DNA of 64,000 bases from JAFKFH01 sp017307375 (GCA_965229335.1 OZ245874.1:496001-560000); one strand, 5' to 3'; shown: positions 32,305 through 42,614, numbered from the stretch's first letter. A program made the numbers and translations. Notes: generated by a model from the letters alone, not told the origin.

Positions 32305-33405
32305 ATGGACACAATCGAGGAAGTCACCGACAGGGCGATGGGCTGGCTGGACTGGCTGCCGAGCTGGGTCGTCAGCCTGAGCGTGCTGGCGCTGGCCGCC
32401 GCGATTGCGCTTGTCGTGCACAAGGCGACGTTTCGCATTCTGGCGCGGCTCGTCGACGGCTCATCGCTGTTCTGGCGCTCCACCGTCCAACGGATCTACG
32501 GGCCGGCGCGCCTTGCCTTGCTGTGCCTCACCCTCGCGATCGGGGCCAGTGCCGCGCCATTGTCCTACGAACAGGGGGCCCTGATCCGCCGGGGGCTGGT
32601 CGTCGCCTTCATCATCGTGCTGGGCTGGTCGGCGATGACGGTGCTGCATATCGGGGTCACCGTCTATACGCGGCGGTTCACCCAGGCGGCGGCCGACAGC
32701 GTGGCTGCGCGCAAGATGATGACCCAGATCCGCATCCTCGAGCGCGCCGGCGGCCTGCTGATCGTCATCGTGACAGCGGCCGCCGCGCTGATGACCTTTC
32801 CCGACGTACGGCAGTACGGGGTCAGCCTGCTGGCGTCGGCCGGCGCGGCGGGGCTTATCGTCGGCCTGGCGCTGCAACCGGTGCTGGCCAATCTCTTCGC
32901 CGGCATCCAGCTCGCCATCACCCAGCCGATCCGCATCGAGGATTCGATCGTCGTCGAAGGCGAGTGGGGCTGGGTCGAGGAAATCACCTCGACCTACGTC
33001 GTCGTCCGCATCTGGGACTGGCGGCGCCTGGTCCTGCCGCTCAAATACTTCATCGAACGCCCGTTCCAGAACTGGACCCGCGACGGCGCCTCGATCATCG
33101 GCAACGTGCTGCTGCATGTCGACTATACCGCGCCGGTGCCGCTGTTGCGGCGCAAGGCCGAGGAGCTCGTGCGGCAATCGCCGCTGTGGGACGGGCAGGT
33201 CGTCAACCTCCAGGTGGTCGAAGCCTTCAACGAAACGATGCAGCTGCGCCTGCTGATGAGTGCGGCCAGCGCCGGCAAGGCCTTCGATCTGCGCTGCGAG
33301 ATCCGCGAGAAGATGATCGCCTTCCTGCAGCAGGAATACCCGTCCGCCCTGCCACGCCGGCGCAACGAAACGCTGCAGATTCAGATCCCCGCCCCGGCCG
33401 AGTGA
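32305..33405 (+). CDS. MscS-family mechanosensitive ion channel
   Basis: A 366-residue inner-membrane protein with about four to five hydrophobic segments. The pore-helix region (SAGAAGLIVGLALQPVLANL, about residues 175-194) and the beta domain starting RIEDSIVVEGEWGWVEEITS are diagnostic of the MscS fold, as is the following VVRIWDWRRLVLPLKYF. It would open on membrane tension and release solutes during osmotic downshock. The start at 32305 follows a GGCGAGGACCG ribosome region; upstream open frame is opposite or over the VOC gene. Its neighbours include the trehalose operon, and both carry EcfG-like promoters. Confidence 0.93.
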   Translation: MDTIEEVTDRAMGWLDWLPSWVVSLSVLALAAAIALVVHKATFRILARLVDGSSLFWRSTVQRIYGPARLALLCLTLAIGASAAPLSYEQGALIRRGLVVAFIIVLGWSAMTVLHIGVTVYTRRFTQAAADSVAARKMMTQIRILERAGGLLIVIVTAAAALMTFPDVRQYGVSLLASAGAAGLIVGLALQPVLANLFAGIQLAITQPIRIEDSIVVEGEWGWVEEITSTYVVVRIWDWRRLVLPLKYFIERPFQNWTRDGASIIGNVLLHVDYTAPVPLLRRKAEELVRQSPLWDGQVVNLQVVEAFNETMQLRLLMSAASAGKAFDLRCEIREKMIAFLQQEYPSALPRRRNETLQIQIPAPAE

Positions 33406-33428
33406 GCCGTGGGCCATCGACCGGTCGT

Positions 33429-33704
33429 TCAGTCGGACGGGCGCCCGTCGGGACGGGCGGCGGCGAGCAGGCGGGTCAGTTCCGCGGTACCGGCCTGTTC
33501 GATCGCCACGCCGGGCCCCAGTTCGGCGCCCGGGTCTTCGGCGTGATCCTGGAAACGCAAGGTGGCGTCGACGAAGCGGCGGAACGCATCGCCATGCTGG
33601 CCGGCCAGGAAACCCATCAGCGTTTCGAGCACCTGGCGATGGGCGATCAGCATCCCCTCGAGTTCGAGAGCGGAGCGTGCCGCCGGATCGGGTGGTGATG
33701 CCAT
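33429..33704 (-). CDS. Small hypothetical protein, probably stress-induced
   Basis: A 91-residue protein, mostly helical by composition (ALELEGMLIAHRQVLETLMG, then DAFRRFVDATLRFQDHAED), with a disordered Ala/Arg-rich tail. No membrane segment or cysteine. I do not recognise a family. Its reality is supported by an EcfG-like promoter with the textbook GGAAC-N16-CGTT form, 30 bases upstream of the ATG. It converges on mscS, leaving 23 bases between the stops. Confidence 0.6.
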   Translation of the reverse strand: MASPPDPAARSALELEGMLIAHRQVLETLMGFLAGQHGDAFRRFVDATLRFQDHAEDPGAELGPGVAIEQAGTAELTRLLAAARPDGRPSD

Positions 33705-33734
33705 CGACGCCTCCTGGCCATGCGGTACGGGCAG

Positions 33735-33759
33735 AACGGCGCCTGCCGACGATCGTTCC
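33735..33759 (-). promoter_or_regulatory. EcfG-like promoter of the 91-residue protein gene
   Basis: AGGAAC-N16-CGTT on the minus strand, the best match of the three stress-type promoters here. It ends 30 bases before the ATG at 33704, a normal leader length. Confidence 0.6.
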
Positions 33760-33924
33760 TTACAATGAGTGATCTCAAATTATTGGAAATTAAATAATAT
33801 AGAAATTAATAAATAAACTTTATACTTTAGATAATCGATGATTACAGAAATGTAAATGTAATTTTCGTTGACTGTTTCATCGGTATTCTTGTCTGCTTAT
33901 TGTGTTTTCGATGGATTCAGTACA
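33760..33924. other. AT-rich intergenic island
   Basis: About 110 bases (roughly 33760-33870) are strongly AT-rich in an otherwise GC-rich window, just upstream of the hybrid kinase. They contain a possible 10-codon ORF (ATG 33765 to TAA 33797) with no clear ribosome site. The stretch may hold the kinase promoter, a binding site for a nucleoid silencer, or foreign DNA. No repeat ends or attachment sites were seen. Confidence 0.6.
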
Positions 33925-35871
33925 GTGAAAAAAAACGAGCAGACCGGGGCGGAGGAAGACGGCCGGGACATCCTCGCGGCCGCGCCCGGCGCGGCCATGC
34001 TGGCAAGCCTGGTCGACGGCGTCATCATCATCGATAGCGGCGGCGTCATCCGCTATGCCAATGCGGCCGCCGCGCGCATGTTCGGACGCGACCCCGCCGA
34101 GCTGGTCGGCGCTTCGGTCGAATTGCTGATGCCGGCCGCGACGGCTGCGCGCCACCAAGGCTATGTCGAGACTTATCTTCGGACCGGCGAGGGCCGTATC
34201 GTCGGCCGGGGCCGGGCCGTCGAAGGCATCGGGCGGGACGGGCGACCGGTGCATATCCATCTCGCGGTCGCAGCCTTCGAGTATCGCGGCGCCCGCCATT
34301 TCATCGGCATCACCCACGACCGTACGGCCGAAACCCTCGCCGCCCAGGAATTGCACGAAAATCTCGATCGGCTGCGGCGCTGCCAGCACCATGGCGGCAT
34401 CGGCAGCTGGGCCTGGACGGTGGGCAGCAGCGACGTCTACTGGTCGGAGACCATCGGACCGATGTTCGGCTTTCCGCCTGGCGAGCGGCAGGTGCCGGTC
34501 CGCGCGCTGATGGCAAGGATCCATCCGGAAGACCGCGGCGCCGTCCTGGCGGCGACCGATTCCTGCGTACGCTCGGGCCGGCCCTGCCGGGCGGAGCATC
34601 GTGCGGTGCAGCCCGACGGCACGATTCGCTGGCTGATGATGGAAGGCGATTGCGAGCGCGATGCCGCAGGGCATGCCCGTCGCCTGCTGGGGGTGGTTCG
34701 CGATATCACGACGGCCAAGGCGATGGAACGCGACCTGATCGCGGCCCGCGATGCGGCCGAGCGCGCCAGCCGCGCGCAGTCGGAATTCATCTCGAGCATG
34801 AGCCATGAGATCCGCACCCCGCTCAACGCCATTCTCGGTTATGCGGAACTGTTGCAGTCGGGCGGGGGACATGCCGACGGCAAGGCCGCGGCCTATGCCC
34901 GTTCGATCCTTGATGCGGGCCGGCACCTGCTGACCCTGGTCAACGACGTTCTCGACCTCGCCGCGATCGAAAGCGGCCGGCTGGCGCTGTCGATCGAGCC
35001 GGTCGCGCTGGCCCCCGCGGTGGGCAAGGCGGTCGAACTGGTCGCCCTGATGGCCGCGCGCAAGTCGATCGCGATCGTCGACCGCAGCGCGGACGAGTCG
35101 GTCGCCGTGATGGCCGATGCAGGTCGCCTGCGGCAGGTGCTGGTCAACCTGCTGTCGAACGCGGTCAAATACAATTTCGACCAGGGGCGGGTTACCATTG
35201 CCGTTGCCGTCGGAAACGGCGACGTGCGGATCGACGTGGCCGATACCGGGCCGGGCATCGCGCTGGAACGCCAGGCCGACGTCTTTCGCCGCTTTGCCCG
35301 GCTGGGTGCCGAACGGTCCAGCATCGAGGGCGCCGGCATCGGGCTGGCATTGACCCGCCACCTGGTCGAGGCGATGGACGGCGCGATCGATTTTGTCTCG
35401 GCGCCGGGCCAGGGCAGCCGTTTCTGGATCACCCTGCCGGCCGCGCCGACCGACCGGCGGCCGGTACCGGCGTCTTCCCCTGCAGCCGAGCCCGGCTACC
35501 ACGACGGTGCGCACCGCATCCTGGTGGTCGAGGACAACCCGATGAACTTCGAAATCCTCAGCGAGGTCCTCAAGGCCCTCGGCGACTTCCGGATCGACTG
35601 GGCGCGCCATTCGGACGAGGTGCAGGCGCATGTTGCCGTCGCCCGGCCCGATCTGGTGTTTCTCGACATCAACCTGCCGGGCGAGGACGGCTTTGCGGTG
35701 GCCCGCCGTCTGCGCGGGCTGCTCGGCGCCTCATGCCCGCCGCTGTTCGGTCTCAGCGCCAATGCCTTCGACGACGCGCGCCAGCGCGCCGCGGCACTGG
35801 GCTTCACCGGCTACATCGCCAAGCCGTTCCGCATCGACCAGATCCGCGCGGCGCTCGATCACCTGTCCTAG
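33925..35871 (+). CDS. PAS-PAS hybrid sensor histidine kinase with C-terminal receiver
   Basis: A 648-residue cytoplasmic kinase from this start. A first PAS domain (VDGVIIIDSGGVIRYANAAA, about residues 25-140) and a second PAS with PAC (to about 270) are followed by HisKA with SHEIRTPLNA (phospho-His near 294), an HATPase with the DTGPGIALERQADVFRRFARL N- and G-box region (read in two parts), and a receiver with VFLDINLPGEDGF (phospho-Asp near 581). No membrane segment. The start is uncertain: GTG 33925 follows poor ribosome signals and TTG 33868 is possible. It has no adjacent response regulator, so the output is unknown; the four-base overlap with the lrp stop is convergent. Confidence 0.9.
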   Translation: MKKNEQTGAEEDGRDILAAAPGAAMLASLVDGVIIIDSGGVIRYANAAAARMFGRDPAELVGASVELLMPAATAARHQGYVETYLRTGEGRIVGRGRAVEGIGRDGRPVHIHLAVAAFEYRGARHFIGITHDRTAETLAAQELHENLDRLRRCQHHGGIGSWAWTVGSSDVYWSETIGPMFGFPPGERQVPVRALMARIHPEDRGAVLAATDSCVRSGRPCRAEHRAVQPDGTIRWLMMEGDCERDAAGHARRLLGVVRDITTAKAMERDLIAARDAAERASRAQSEFISSMSHEIRTPLNAILGYAELLQSGGGHADGKAAAYARSILDAGRHLLTLVNDVLDLAAIESGRLALSIEPVALAPAVGKAVELVALMAARKSIAIVDRSADESVAVMADAGRLRQVLVNLLSNAVKYNFDQGRVTIAVAVGNGDVRIDVADTGPGIALERQADVFRRFARLGAERSSIEGAGIGLALTRHLVEAMDGAIDFVSAPGQGSRFWITLPAAPTDRRPVPASSPAAEPGYHDGAHRILVVEDNPMNFEILSEVLKALGDFRIDWARHSDEVQAHVAVARPDLVFLDINLPGEDGFAVARRLRGLLGASCPPLFGLSANAFDDARQRAAALGFTGYIAKPFRIDQIRAALDHLS

Positions 35872-36293
35872 TATTTCTGCGTCGACAGCAGGATCGAGGT
35901 CTCCGTGGCGGCGATTCCGTCGATCAGGCGGATGCGGCGCAGCACCGCGTCGAGATCGGCCAGACTCGCCGCTTCGATTTCGGCCACCACGTCCCAGCGG
36001 CCGTTCGTCGTGTGCAGCCCGACCACTTCGGGAAAACCCGCCAGTGCCTTCAGGGTGGAGGGGCCGTATTTGCCGCGGACCTCGACCATCATGATGCCGC
36101 GGACCGCATGGGTCTCGGTCGCCGATTTCAGCCGGACGGTGTAGCCGAGAATCACCCCGTCGCGGCGCAACCGGTCGATGCGGTTCTGCACCGTGCCGCG
36201 CGAAACCCCCAGCGCGGCCGCAAGACTTGCCGCCGGCATCCGGGCATCGTTGCGCAACAGGGCCAGCAAGCGGCGGTCGGTATCGTCGAGCAT
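35868..36293 (-). CDS. Lrp/AsnC-family transcriptional regulator
   Basis: A 141-residue regulator. The N-terminal helix-turn-helix (LAAALGVSRGTVQNRIDRL, residues about 24-42) and the C-terminal RAM/AsnC ligand-binding domain (GPSTLKALAGFPEVVGLHTT onwards) are complete. It is divergent from rocD across 128 bases that hold two tandem palindromes, so it is the likely activator of the rocD-rocB operon with an amino-acid co-effector (arginine, ornithine or proline are candidates by analogy). Confidence 0.92.
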   Translation of the reverse strand: MLDDTDRRLLALLRNDARMPAASLAAALGVSRGTVQNRIDRLRRDGVILGYTVRLKSATETHAVRGIMMVEVRGKYGPSTLKALAGFPEVVGLHTTNGRWDVVAEIEAASLADLDAVLRRIRLIDGIAATETSILLSTQKY

Positions 36294-36305
36294 GCCGGCA
36301 TTATG

Positions 36306-36340
36306 CCAGAAAATGCTGGCGATCCGCCAATAATCTGGCC
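36306..36340. promoter_or_regulatory. Tandem palindromes between lrp and rocD
   Basis: GCCAG-AAAATG-CTGGC (36306-36321) and GCCA-ATAATC-TGGC (36327-36340) have AT centres. Their midpoints are 20 bases apart, about two helical turns, so bound proteins would sit on the same DNA face. This is the arrangement expected for a cooperatively binding Lrp/AsnC protein. Confidence 0.55.
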
Positions 36341-36421
36341 GTTTCGATATCTCTGCTGACTATCTGCTAACCGGCCGGAACGCCATGCTGTGGTCATTCC
36401 AACCATCGGGGAGCGACCATC

Positions 36422-37629
<1,208 letters not shown>

Positions 37630-37633
<4 letters not shown>

Positions 37634-39297
37634 TGATCCGGGACCGAACGATGACCATTTCAGGCCATAACAGCGCGGCGGCGTTCCGCCCCGATCCGGC
37701 CCGCGCCGAATACTGGGCCCGCGCCATGACCGCCTTGCCGAGCGTCTCGGGCAGCGCCGACGAGGCGGCCTTCGCCGAAAAGCTCGTCGCCCTGCTGAAG
37801 GCCGGGCGGTTCGATGCGGTCTGGACGATGCCGGTGCCGGGCGGCCGCCATGCCCGATCCTGCGTCGCCGCCCTCGCCCGCGGCCGGGGCCGGCGCACCG
37901 TCGTGCTGACCGGCCATTTCGATACCGTTCCGACCGAGGATTATGGCGACCTGCAGCCGCTGGCGCTCGATCCGGACGCGCTGGCCCGCGGCTTGTCCGA
38001 ACGGCTTGCCCGGGCGGTCCATTCGCCGGCCGAGGCGCGGGCGCGCGACGACCTGGCGACCGGCGACTATCTGCCGGGTCGCGGCCTGCTCGACATGAAA
38101 GGCGGCCTCGCCGCCGGCCTGGCGGTGATCGAGGCTTTTGCCGGCCGGCCGGATGCCGACGGCAATCTGCTGTTCCTGGCCGTGCCGGACGAGGAGGTGA
38201 ACTCGGCGGGCGCGCGTGCCGCCGCGCCGCTGCTGGCACAGGCGGCCGCCGCCCAGGGCCTCGACCTCGTCGCGGCGATCAACCTCGATGCCATCGCCGA
38301 TGACGGCGATGGCAGCTACGGCCGTGCCATCGCACTCGGCACCATCGGCAAGCTGTTGCCGAGTGCCCTGGTGATCGGCCGGGCCGCCCATGCCGGCTAT
38401 TCGTTCGACGGTCTCGGCGTCTGCGCCCTGGCCGGTGCGCTCGCGGCCGCCATCGAATGGTCACCCGACCTGACCGAGCGGACCGGCAACGAGGTCGCGG
38501 CCGGGCCGACGCTGCTCGGCATGAAGGATTCCAAAACCGCCTATGACGTGACGATGCCGGCCAGGGTCTGGATGTATTGGAACGTGATGACCCATCGGCG
38601 CGGCCCCGCCGAACTGCTCGACACGATGGCCGGCCTGATCCGCGCGACGCTCGATCCGCTGGTCGCCCGGTTGCACCGGCAGCGCGCGGCGACCGGGGCC
38701 GAGGCAGCCGGGGCGGTGCCCGACGTCGATGTCGTCACCTTCGCCGAGCTGCGCGCCGATGTCGTCGCCCGTTTGCCCGACGCGGCCGGTGTCCTTGCCG
38801 CCTTTGCCCGCGAGGTCGCGGCACGACATCTCGACCTGCCCGACCAGAACCGCCTGATCACCGAGAAGCTGTGGGAACTGAGCGGGCGCAGCAACCCGAC
38901 CGTGGTGCTGGGCTTCGCCTCGATCCCCTATCTGGCGACCAGCCTCGACCGCGACGACGGCGCCCGGCGGCTGGCCGATGCCGCGGCGGCGGCGGCCGAG
39001 GTGATCGCGGCCCGCCACGACACGACCATCGCCCTGCAGCGCTATTTCCGCGGCATTTCCGACATGTCGTTCCTCGGCCAGGCCGACGAGGGCGGCGTAC
39101 CGGTGATCGCGGCCAACACGCCGGCCTGGGGCGCCGGCATTCCCTGGCCGGACGGCCCCGCCTTCGCCGGCATCCCCATCGTCAATGCCGGTCCCTGGGG
39201 CCGCGACTACCACACGGTGCTCGAGCGGATGCACGCACCCTATGCCTTCCGCGTGCTGCCCGACCTGATCGCCGAGATCTGCGCCCGGGTGCTCTGA
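37630..39297 (+). CDS. rocB: RocB-like M20-family peptidase/deacylase
   Basis: A 555-residue protein of the M20 metallopeptidase superfamily with the length and insertions of RocB. The first metal site is LTGHFDTVPTEDYGD, followed by GRGLLDMKGGLAAGLAVIEA and the bridging VPDEEVNSAGAR. Later RocB-like stretches include FRGISDMSFLGQADE and VNAGPWGRDYH. RocB is linked to arginine degradation in Bacillus but its biochemical reaction is not well settled. It overlaps rocD, supporting a shared role. Confidence 0.88.
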
Positions 39298-39339
39298 CCG
39301 ATTTTGTGGCATCACTTGCGTAATCGGGCAAAATCGGTC
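39296..39339. repeat. 11-bp perfect inverted repeat between rocB and the flavoprotein gene
   Basis: GACCGATTTTG (39296-39306, starting in the rocB stop) and CAAAATCGGTC (39329-39339) are exact reverse complements separated by 22 bases. The CCGATTTT core recurs in the start of the next gene at 39374. It could be an operator for the DeoR regulator downstream or a transcript hairpin; no T-tract follows. Confidence 0.55.
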
Positions 39340-39368
39340 ATCGTCCGGCAAAACAGCCGGAGGCAGCC

Positions 39369-41855
39369 ATGGCCGATTTTCCCACCCAGGCCAGTTTTCC
39401 CACTCAGGCCAGTTTTCCCACTCAGGCCAGTTTTCCCAGCCAGGCACGGGTCGTCATCGTCGGGGGCGGCATCGTCGGCTGCTCGGTCGCCTATCACCTG
39501 ACCAAGCTCGGCTGGACCGACGTGGTGGTGCTGGAACAGGGGCGGCTGTCCTCCGGCACCACCTGGCATGCCGCGGGGCTGGTCGGGCAGTTGCGCGCGC
39601 ATCAGAACATGACCCGGCTGATCCGCTATTCGACCGAGCTCTACGCCAGTCTCGCGGCCGAAACCGGGCTCGAGACCGGATGGAAACGCTGCGGCTCGGT
39701 CGTCGTGGCGCGCAGCCAGGACCGGCTCACCATCCTCAAGCGCAACGCCGCGCTGGCCCAGGCCTTCGGCGTCGAATGCGAGATCGTCTCGCCGCAGCGT
39801 GCCGGCGAACTCTACCCGATCATGCGCACCGACGATCTCGCCGGCGCGGTCTGGCTGCCCGGCGACGGCAAGGCCAACCCGGCCGACCTGACCCAGTCGC
39901 TGGCCAAGGGGGCGCGGCTGCGCGGCGCGAAGATTTTCGAGAAGACCCGGGTGCTGAGTGTCACGACCAGGGATGGCCGCGCCGCCGGTGTCGTGACCGA
40001 TCGGGGGCCGATCGCCGCCGAGGTTGTCGTCAACTGCGCCGGGCAGTGGGCGCGCCAGTTCGGCCGCATGGCCGGCGTCACCGTGCCGCTCTATTCCTGC
40101 GAGCACATGTATATCGTGACGAAGAAGGTCGAGGGCGTCTTCCCCGACCTGCCCTGCCTGCGCGACCCCGACGGCTATGTCTATTTCAAGGAAGAGGTCG
40201 GCGGCCTCTTGATGGGCGGGTTCGAACCGGTGGCCAAACCCTGGGACAAGGACATCATTCCCGACGATTTCGAGTTCCAGCTGCTGCCCGACGACTGGGA
40301 CCAGTTCGACATCCTGATGCAGAACGCGCTGATCCGCGTGCCCGGGCTGGAAAAGGCCGAGGTGCGCCAGTTCGTCAACGGCCCGGAAAGCTTCACCGCC
40401 GACAACAACTACATCCTCGGCGAAGCCCCGGAGCTGAAGAATTTCTTTGTCGGCGCCGGCTTCAATTCGATGGGCATCGCCTCGGCCGGCGGGGCCGGCA
40501 TGGCGCTGGCCGAATGGATCGTCAACGGCGAGCCGACGCTGGACCTGTGGCCGGTCGATATCCGCCGCTTCGCCCGCTTCAACGGCCAGGATGCCTGGCT
40601 CAAGGACCGGGTGTCGGAAGTCCTCGGCCTGCATTACCAGATGCCCTGGCCGAACCGCGAGTTCGAGACCGCGCGGCCCCTGCGCCGCTCGCCGCTCTAC
40701 GACCGTTTGAAGGCGCGCCGCGCCGCCTTCGGCAACAAGATGGGGTGGGAGCGGCCGAACTGGTTCGCGCCCGAGGGTGTTGCGCCGGTCATCGAGTATT
40801 CGTTCGGCCGCCAGAACTGGTTCCCGCATGTCGCCGCCGAGCACAAGGCGACGCGCGAGGCCGCGGCGCTGTTCGACCTGACCTCGTTCTCGAAGCTTCT
40901 GCTGCAGGGCCGCGACGCCGAGGCGGTGATGCAGCGTCTCTGCGCCGCCGATGCGGCGGTCGCACCGGGGCGTATCGTCTACACCCCCCTGCTCAATGAA
41001 CGTGGCACGTTCGAAAGCGACCTGACCTTCCAGCGCCTGTCGGCCGACGAGTATTTCCTGGTCACCGGCACGGCACAGACCACCCGCGACCTCGACTGGA
41101 TCCGCCGCAACATCCCCGAACAGGCGCGCTGCACCGTCACCGACATGACCTCGTCTCATGCCGTGCTGGCGCTGATGGGGCCGAAGGCGCGCGAGGTGCT
41201 GGCGAAAGTGACCAAGGCCGACCTGTCGAACGAGGCCTTCCCGTTCTCGACCTTCCGCGAGATCGGCATCGGCTATGCCCCGGTGCGGGCAGCCCGCATC
41301 ACCTATGTCGGCGAGCTGGGCTGGGAACTGTACGTGCCGACCGAATTCGCCGCCGGCGTCTACGACCTGCTGGCCGAGGCGGGCGCGGTCGACGCCGGCT
41401 ACTACGCGATCGATTCGCTGCGCCTGGAAAAGGCCTATCGCGCCTGGGGCCGCGACGTGACGCCGGACCATACGCCCTACGAGGCAGGCCTGGGATTCGC
41501 CGTGGCGCTCGACAAGGCGGTGCCGTTCCTGGGCCAGGACGTGCTGCGCCGCCAGAAGGCCGAGGGGATCCGGAAGCGGCTCGTCACCTTCACCTTCGCC
41601 GATCCGGCCTGCCTGCCGCATGGCGGCGAACTGATCCTGCGCGACGGCAAGCCGGTTGGCGAGACCACCTCGGGCGGTTATGGCCATACGCTCGGCTGCG
41701 GCATCGCCATGGGCTATGTGCGCGCCGACCAGCCGATAACCCGCGACTGGCTGATCGCGGGGCGCTACGAGATCAACCTGAACGGCCGTATCGAGGCGGT
41801 GACGGCGCATCTGGCCGCGCCCTACGATCCGAAGGGCCTGCGGATCAGGGCATGA
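39369..41855 (+). CDS. FAD-dependent dimethylglycine/sarcosine dehydrogenase-like protein (DAO-GcvT fusion)
   Basis: An 828-residue two-part enzyme. Residues about 28-400 are a D-amino-acid-oxidase-type flavoprotein with the dinucleotide motif VVIVGGGIVGCSVAYHL and SGTTWHAAGLVGQLRA, where flavin attachment occurs in this family. The C-terminal half is a GcvT/aminomethyltransferase-like tetrahydrofolate domain (TYVGELGWELYVPTEF, AYRAWGRDVTPDHTPYEAGL). Such enzymes demethylate dimethylglycine, sarcosine or related N-methyl amino acids. A GGAGG ribosome site precedes ATG 39369. The first 25 residues are a repeated FPTQAS stretch not typical of the family. It overlaps the DeoR gene. Confidence 0.9.
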   Translation: MADFPTQASFPTQASFPTQASFPSQARVVIVGGGIVGCSVAYHLTKLGWTDVVVLEQGRLSSGTTWHAAGLVGQLRAHQNMTRLIRYSTELYASLAAETGLETGWKRCGSVVVARSQDRLTILKRNAALAQAFGVECEIVSPQRAGELYPIMRTDDLAGAVWLPGDGKANPADLTQSLAKGARLRGAKIFEKTRVLSVTTRDGRAAGVVTDRGPIAAEVVVNCAGQWARQFGRMAGVTVPLYSCEHMYIVTKKVEGVFPDLPCLRDPDGYVYFKEEVGGLLMGGFEPVAKPWDKDIIPDDFEFQLLPDDWDQFDILMQNALIRVPGLEKAEVRQFVNGPESFTADNNYILGEAPELKNFFVGAGFNSMGIASAGGAGMALAEWIVNGEPTLDLWPVDIRRFARFNGQDAWLKDRVSEVLGLHYQMPWPNREFETARPLRRSPLYDRLKARRAAFGNKMGWERPNWFAPEGVAPVIEYSFGRQNWFPHVAAEHKATREAAALFDLTSFSKLLLQGRDAEAVMQRLCAADAAVAPGRIVYTPLLNERGTFESDLTFQRLSADEYFLVTGTAQTTRDLDWIRRNIPEQARCTVTDMTSSHAVLALMGPKAREVLAKVTKADLSNEAFPFSTFREIGIGYAPVRAARITYVGELGWELYVPTEFAAGVYDLLAEAGAVDAGYYAIDSLRLEKAYRAWGRDVTPDHTPYEAGLGFAVALDKAVPFLGQDVLRRQKAEGIRKRLVTFTFADPACLPHGGELILRDGKPVGETTSGGYGHTLGCGIAMGYVRADQPITRDWLIAGRYEINLNGRIEAVTAHLAAPYDPKGLRIRA
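39377..39446 (+). repeat. 18-base tandem repeat encoding FPTQAS units
   Basis: About four copies of TTTTCCCACTCAGGCCAG run in frame at the 5-prime end of the flavoprotein gene; copies two and three are identical, the first differs by one base and the last is partial and diverged. Each unit encodes F-P-T-Q-A-S, adding an unstructured N-terminal tail. Copy number could vary by slippage without breaking the frame. Confidence 0.85.
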
Positions 41856-42601
41856 TTCCCGGGCAGCGCCAGCGCCGCCTGCTCGACCGCGCCGCCGAGG
41901 CCGGCGCCGTCTCGGTCTCCGATCTCGCCGACGAATGGGGCGTCTCGCGCGAAACCATCCGCCGCGACATCGCCGAACTGGCCCGCCAGGGCCTGCTGGT
42001 CAAGACGCACGGCGGCGCCGTGCCGCTGGCGGAACCGGCGCCCGACATGCGCCGGGCGACCAATCCCGAGGGCAAGGCCCGCATCGGCCGGGCGGCGGCG
42101 GCGCTGGTGCCCGACGGCGCCTCGGTCATTCTCGATTCCGGGTCGACTGCGGCCTGCGTTGCCGCCGGCCTCGCCGGGCGACGCGGCCTGACGGTCTATA
42201 CCAGCGATCTCGGCATCGCGCGCATCCTGCACCGTGGCGGGGCACGGGTCCTGCTGCTGGGCGGCCTGCTCGAGGCGGGCGGCGAGGCCACGGGGGGGCT
42301 CGACGCGCTCGACATGCTGGCGCGCTACCGCGCCGATTTCGCCTTCGTCGGCGCCGGCGGCCTGACCGCAGACGGTGCCCTCACCGATTTCACGCGCGAG
42401 GGCGCGGCGCTGCGCAGCCTGATGCTGGCTCGCGGTGCTGCAGCCTTCGTCGTGCTCGACCGTGGCAAGTTCGGCCGGGCCACGGCGGTCGAGATCGCCG
42501 GATTCGGGACCGGCATCGGCCTGATCACCGATGCTGCGCCGTCGACCCGGCAGACGGCGCGGCTCGCGGCCGCTGGGATCGGCGTGACCGTCGCCGACTG
42601 A
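41852..42601 (+). CDS. DeoR-family transcriptional regulator
   Basis: A 249-residue regulator. The N-terminal HTH (SVSDLADEWGVSRETIRRDI, residues about 21-40) leads to LARQGLLVKTHGGAV, the classic DeoR/GlpR signature. The C-terminal sugar-phosphate-isomerase-like sensor domain includes VILDSGSTAACVAAGL and the DFAFVGAGGLTADGALTDF stretch. Its ATG overlaps the flavoprotein stop (ATGA), so it probably controls that operon. The ligand of this family is usually a phosphorylated metabolite. Confidence 0.92.
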   Translation: MIPGQRQRRLLDRAAEAGAVSVSDLADEWGVSRETIRRDIAELARQGLLVKTHGGAVPLAEPAPDMRRATNPEGKARIGRAAAALVPDGASVILDSGSTAACVAAGLAGRRGLTVYTSDLGIARILHRGGARVLLLGGLLEAGGEATGGLDALDMLARYRADFAFVGAGGLTADGALTDFTREGAALRSLMLARGAAAFVVLDRGKFGRATAVEIAGFGTGIGLITDAAPSTRQTARLAAAGIGVTVAD

Positions 42602-42614
42602 CCTGGCCCGTTGA

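Noticed and set aside
33765..33797. A 10-codon ORF in the AT-rich island
   Set aside because: No convincing ribosome site or coupling; kept only as a remark on the island.
39377..39446. A CRISPR-like repeat
   Set aside because: The 18-base units are directly adjacent without spacers and lie in frame inside a gene.
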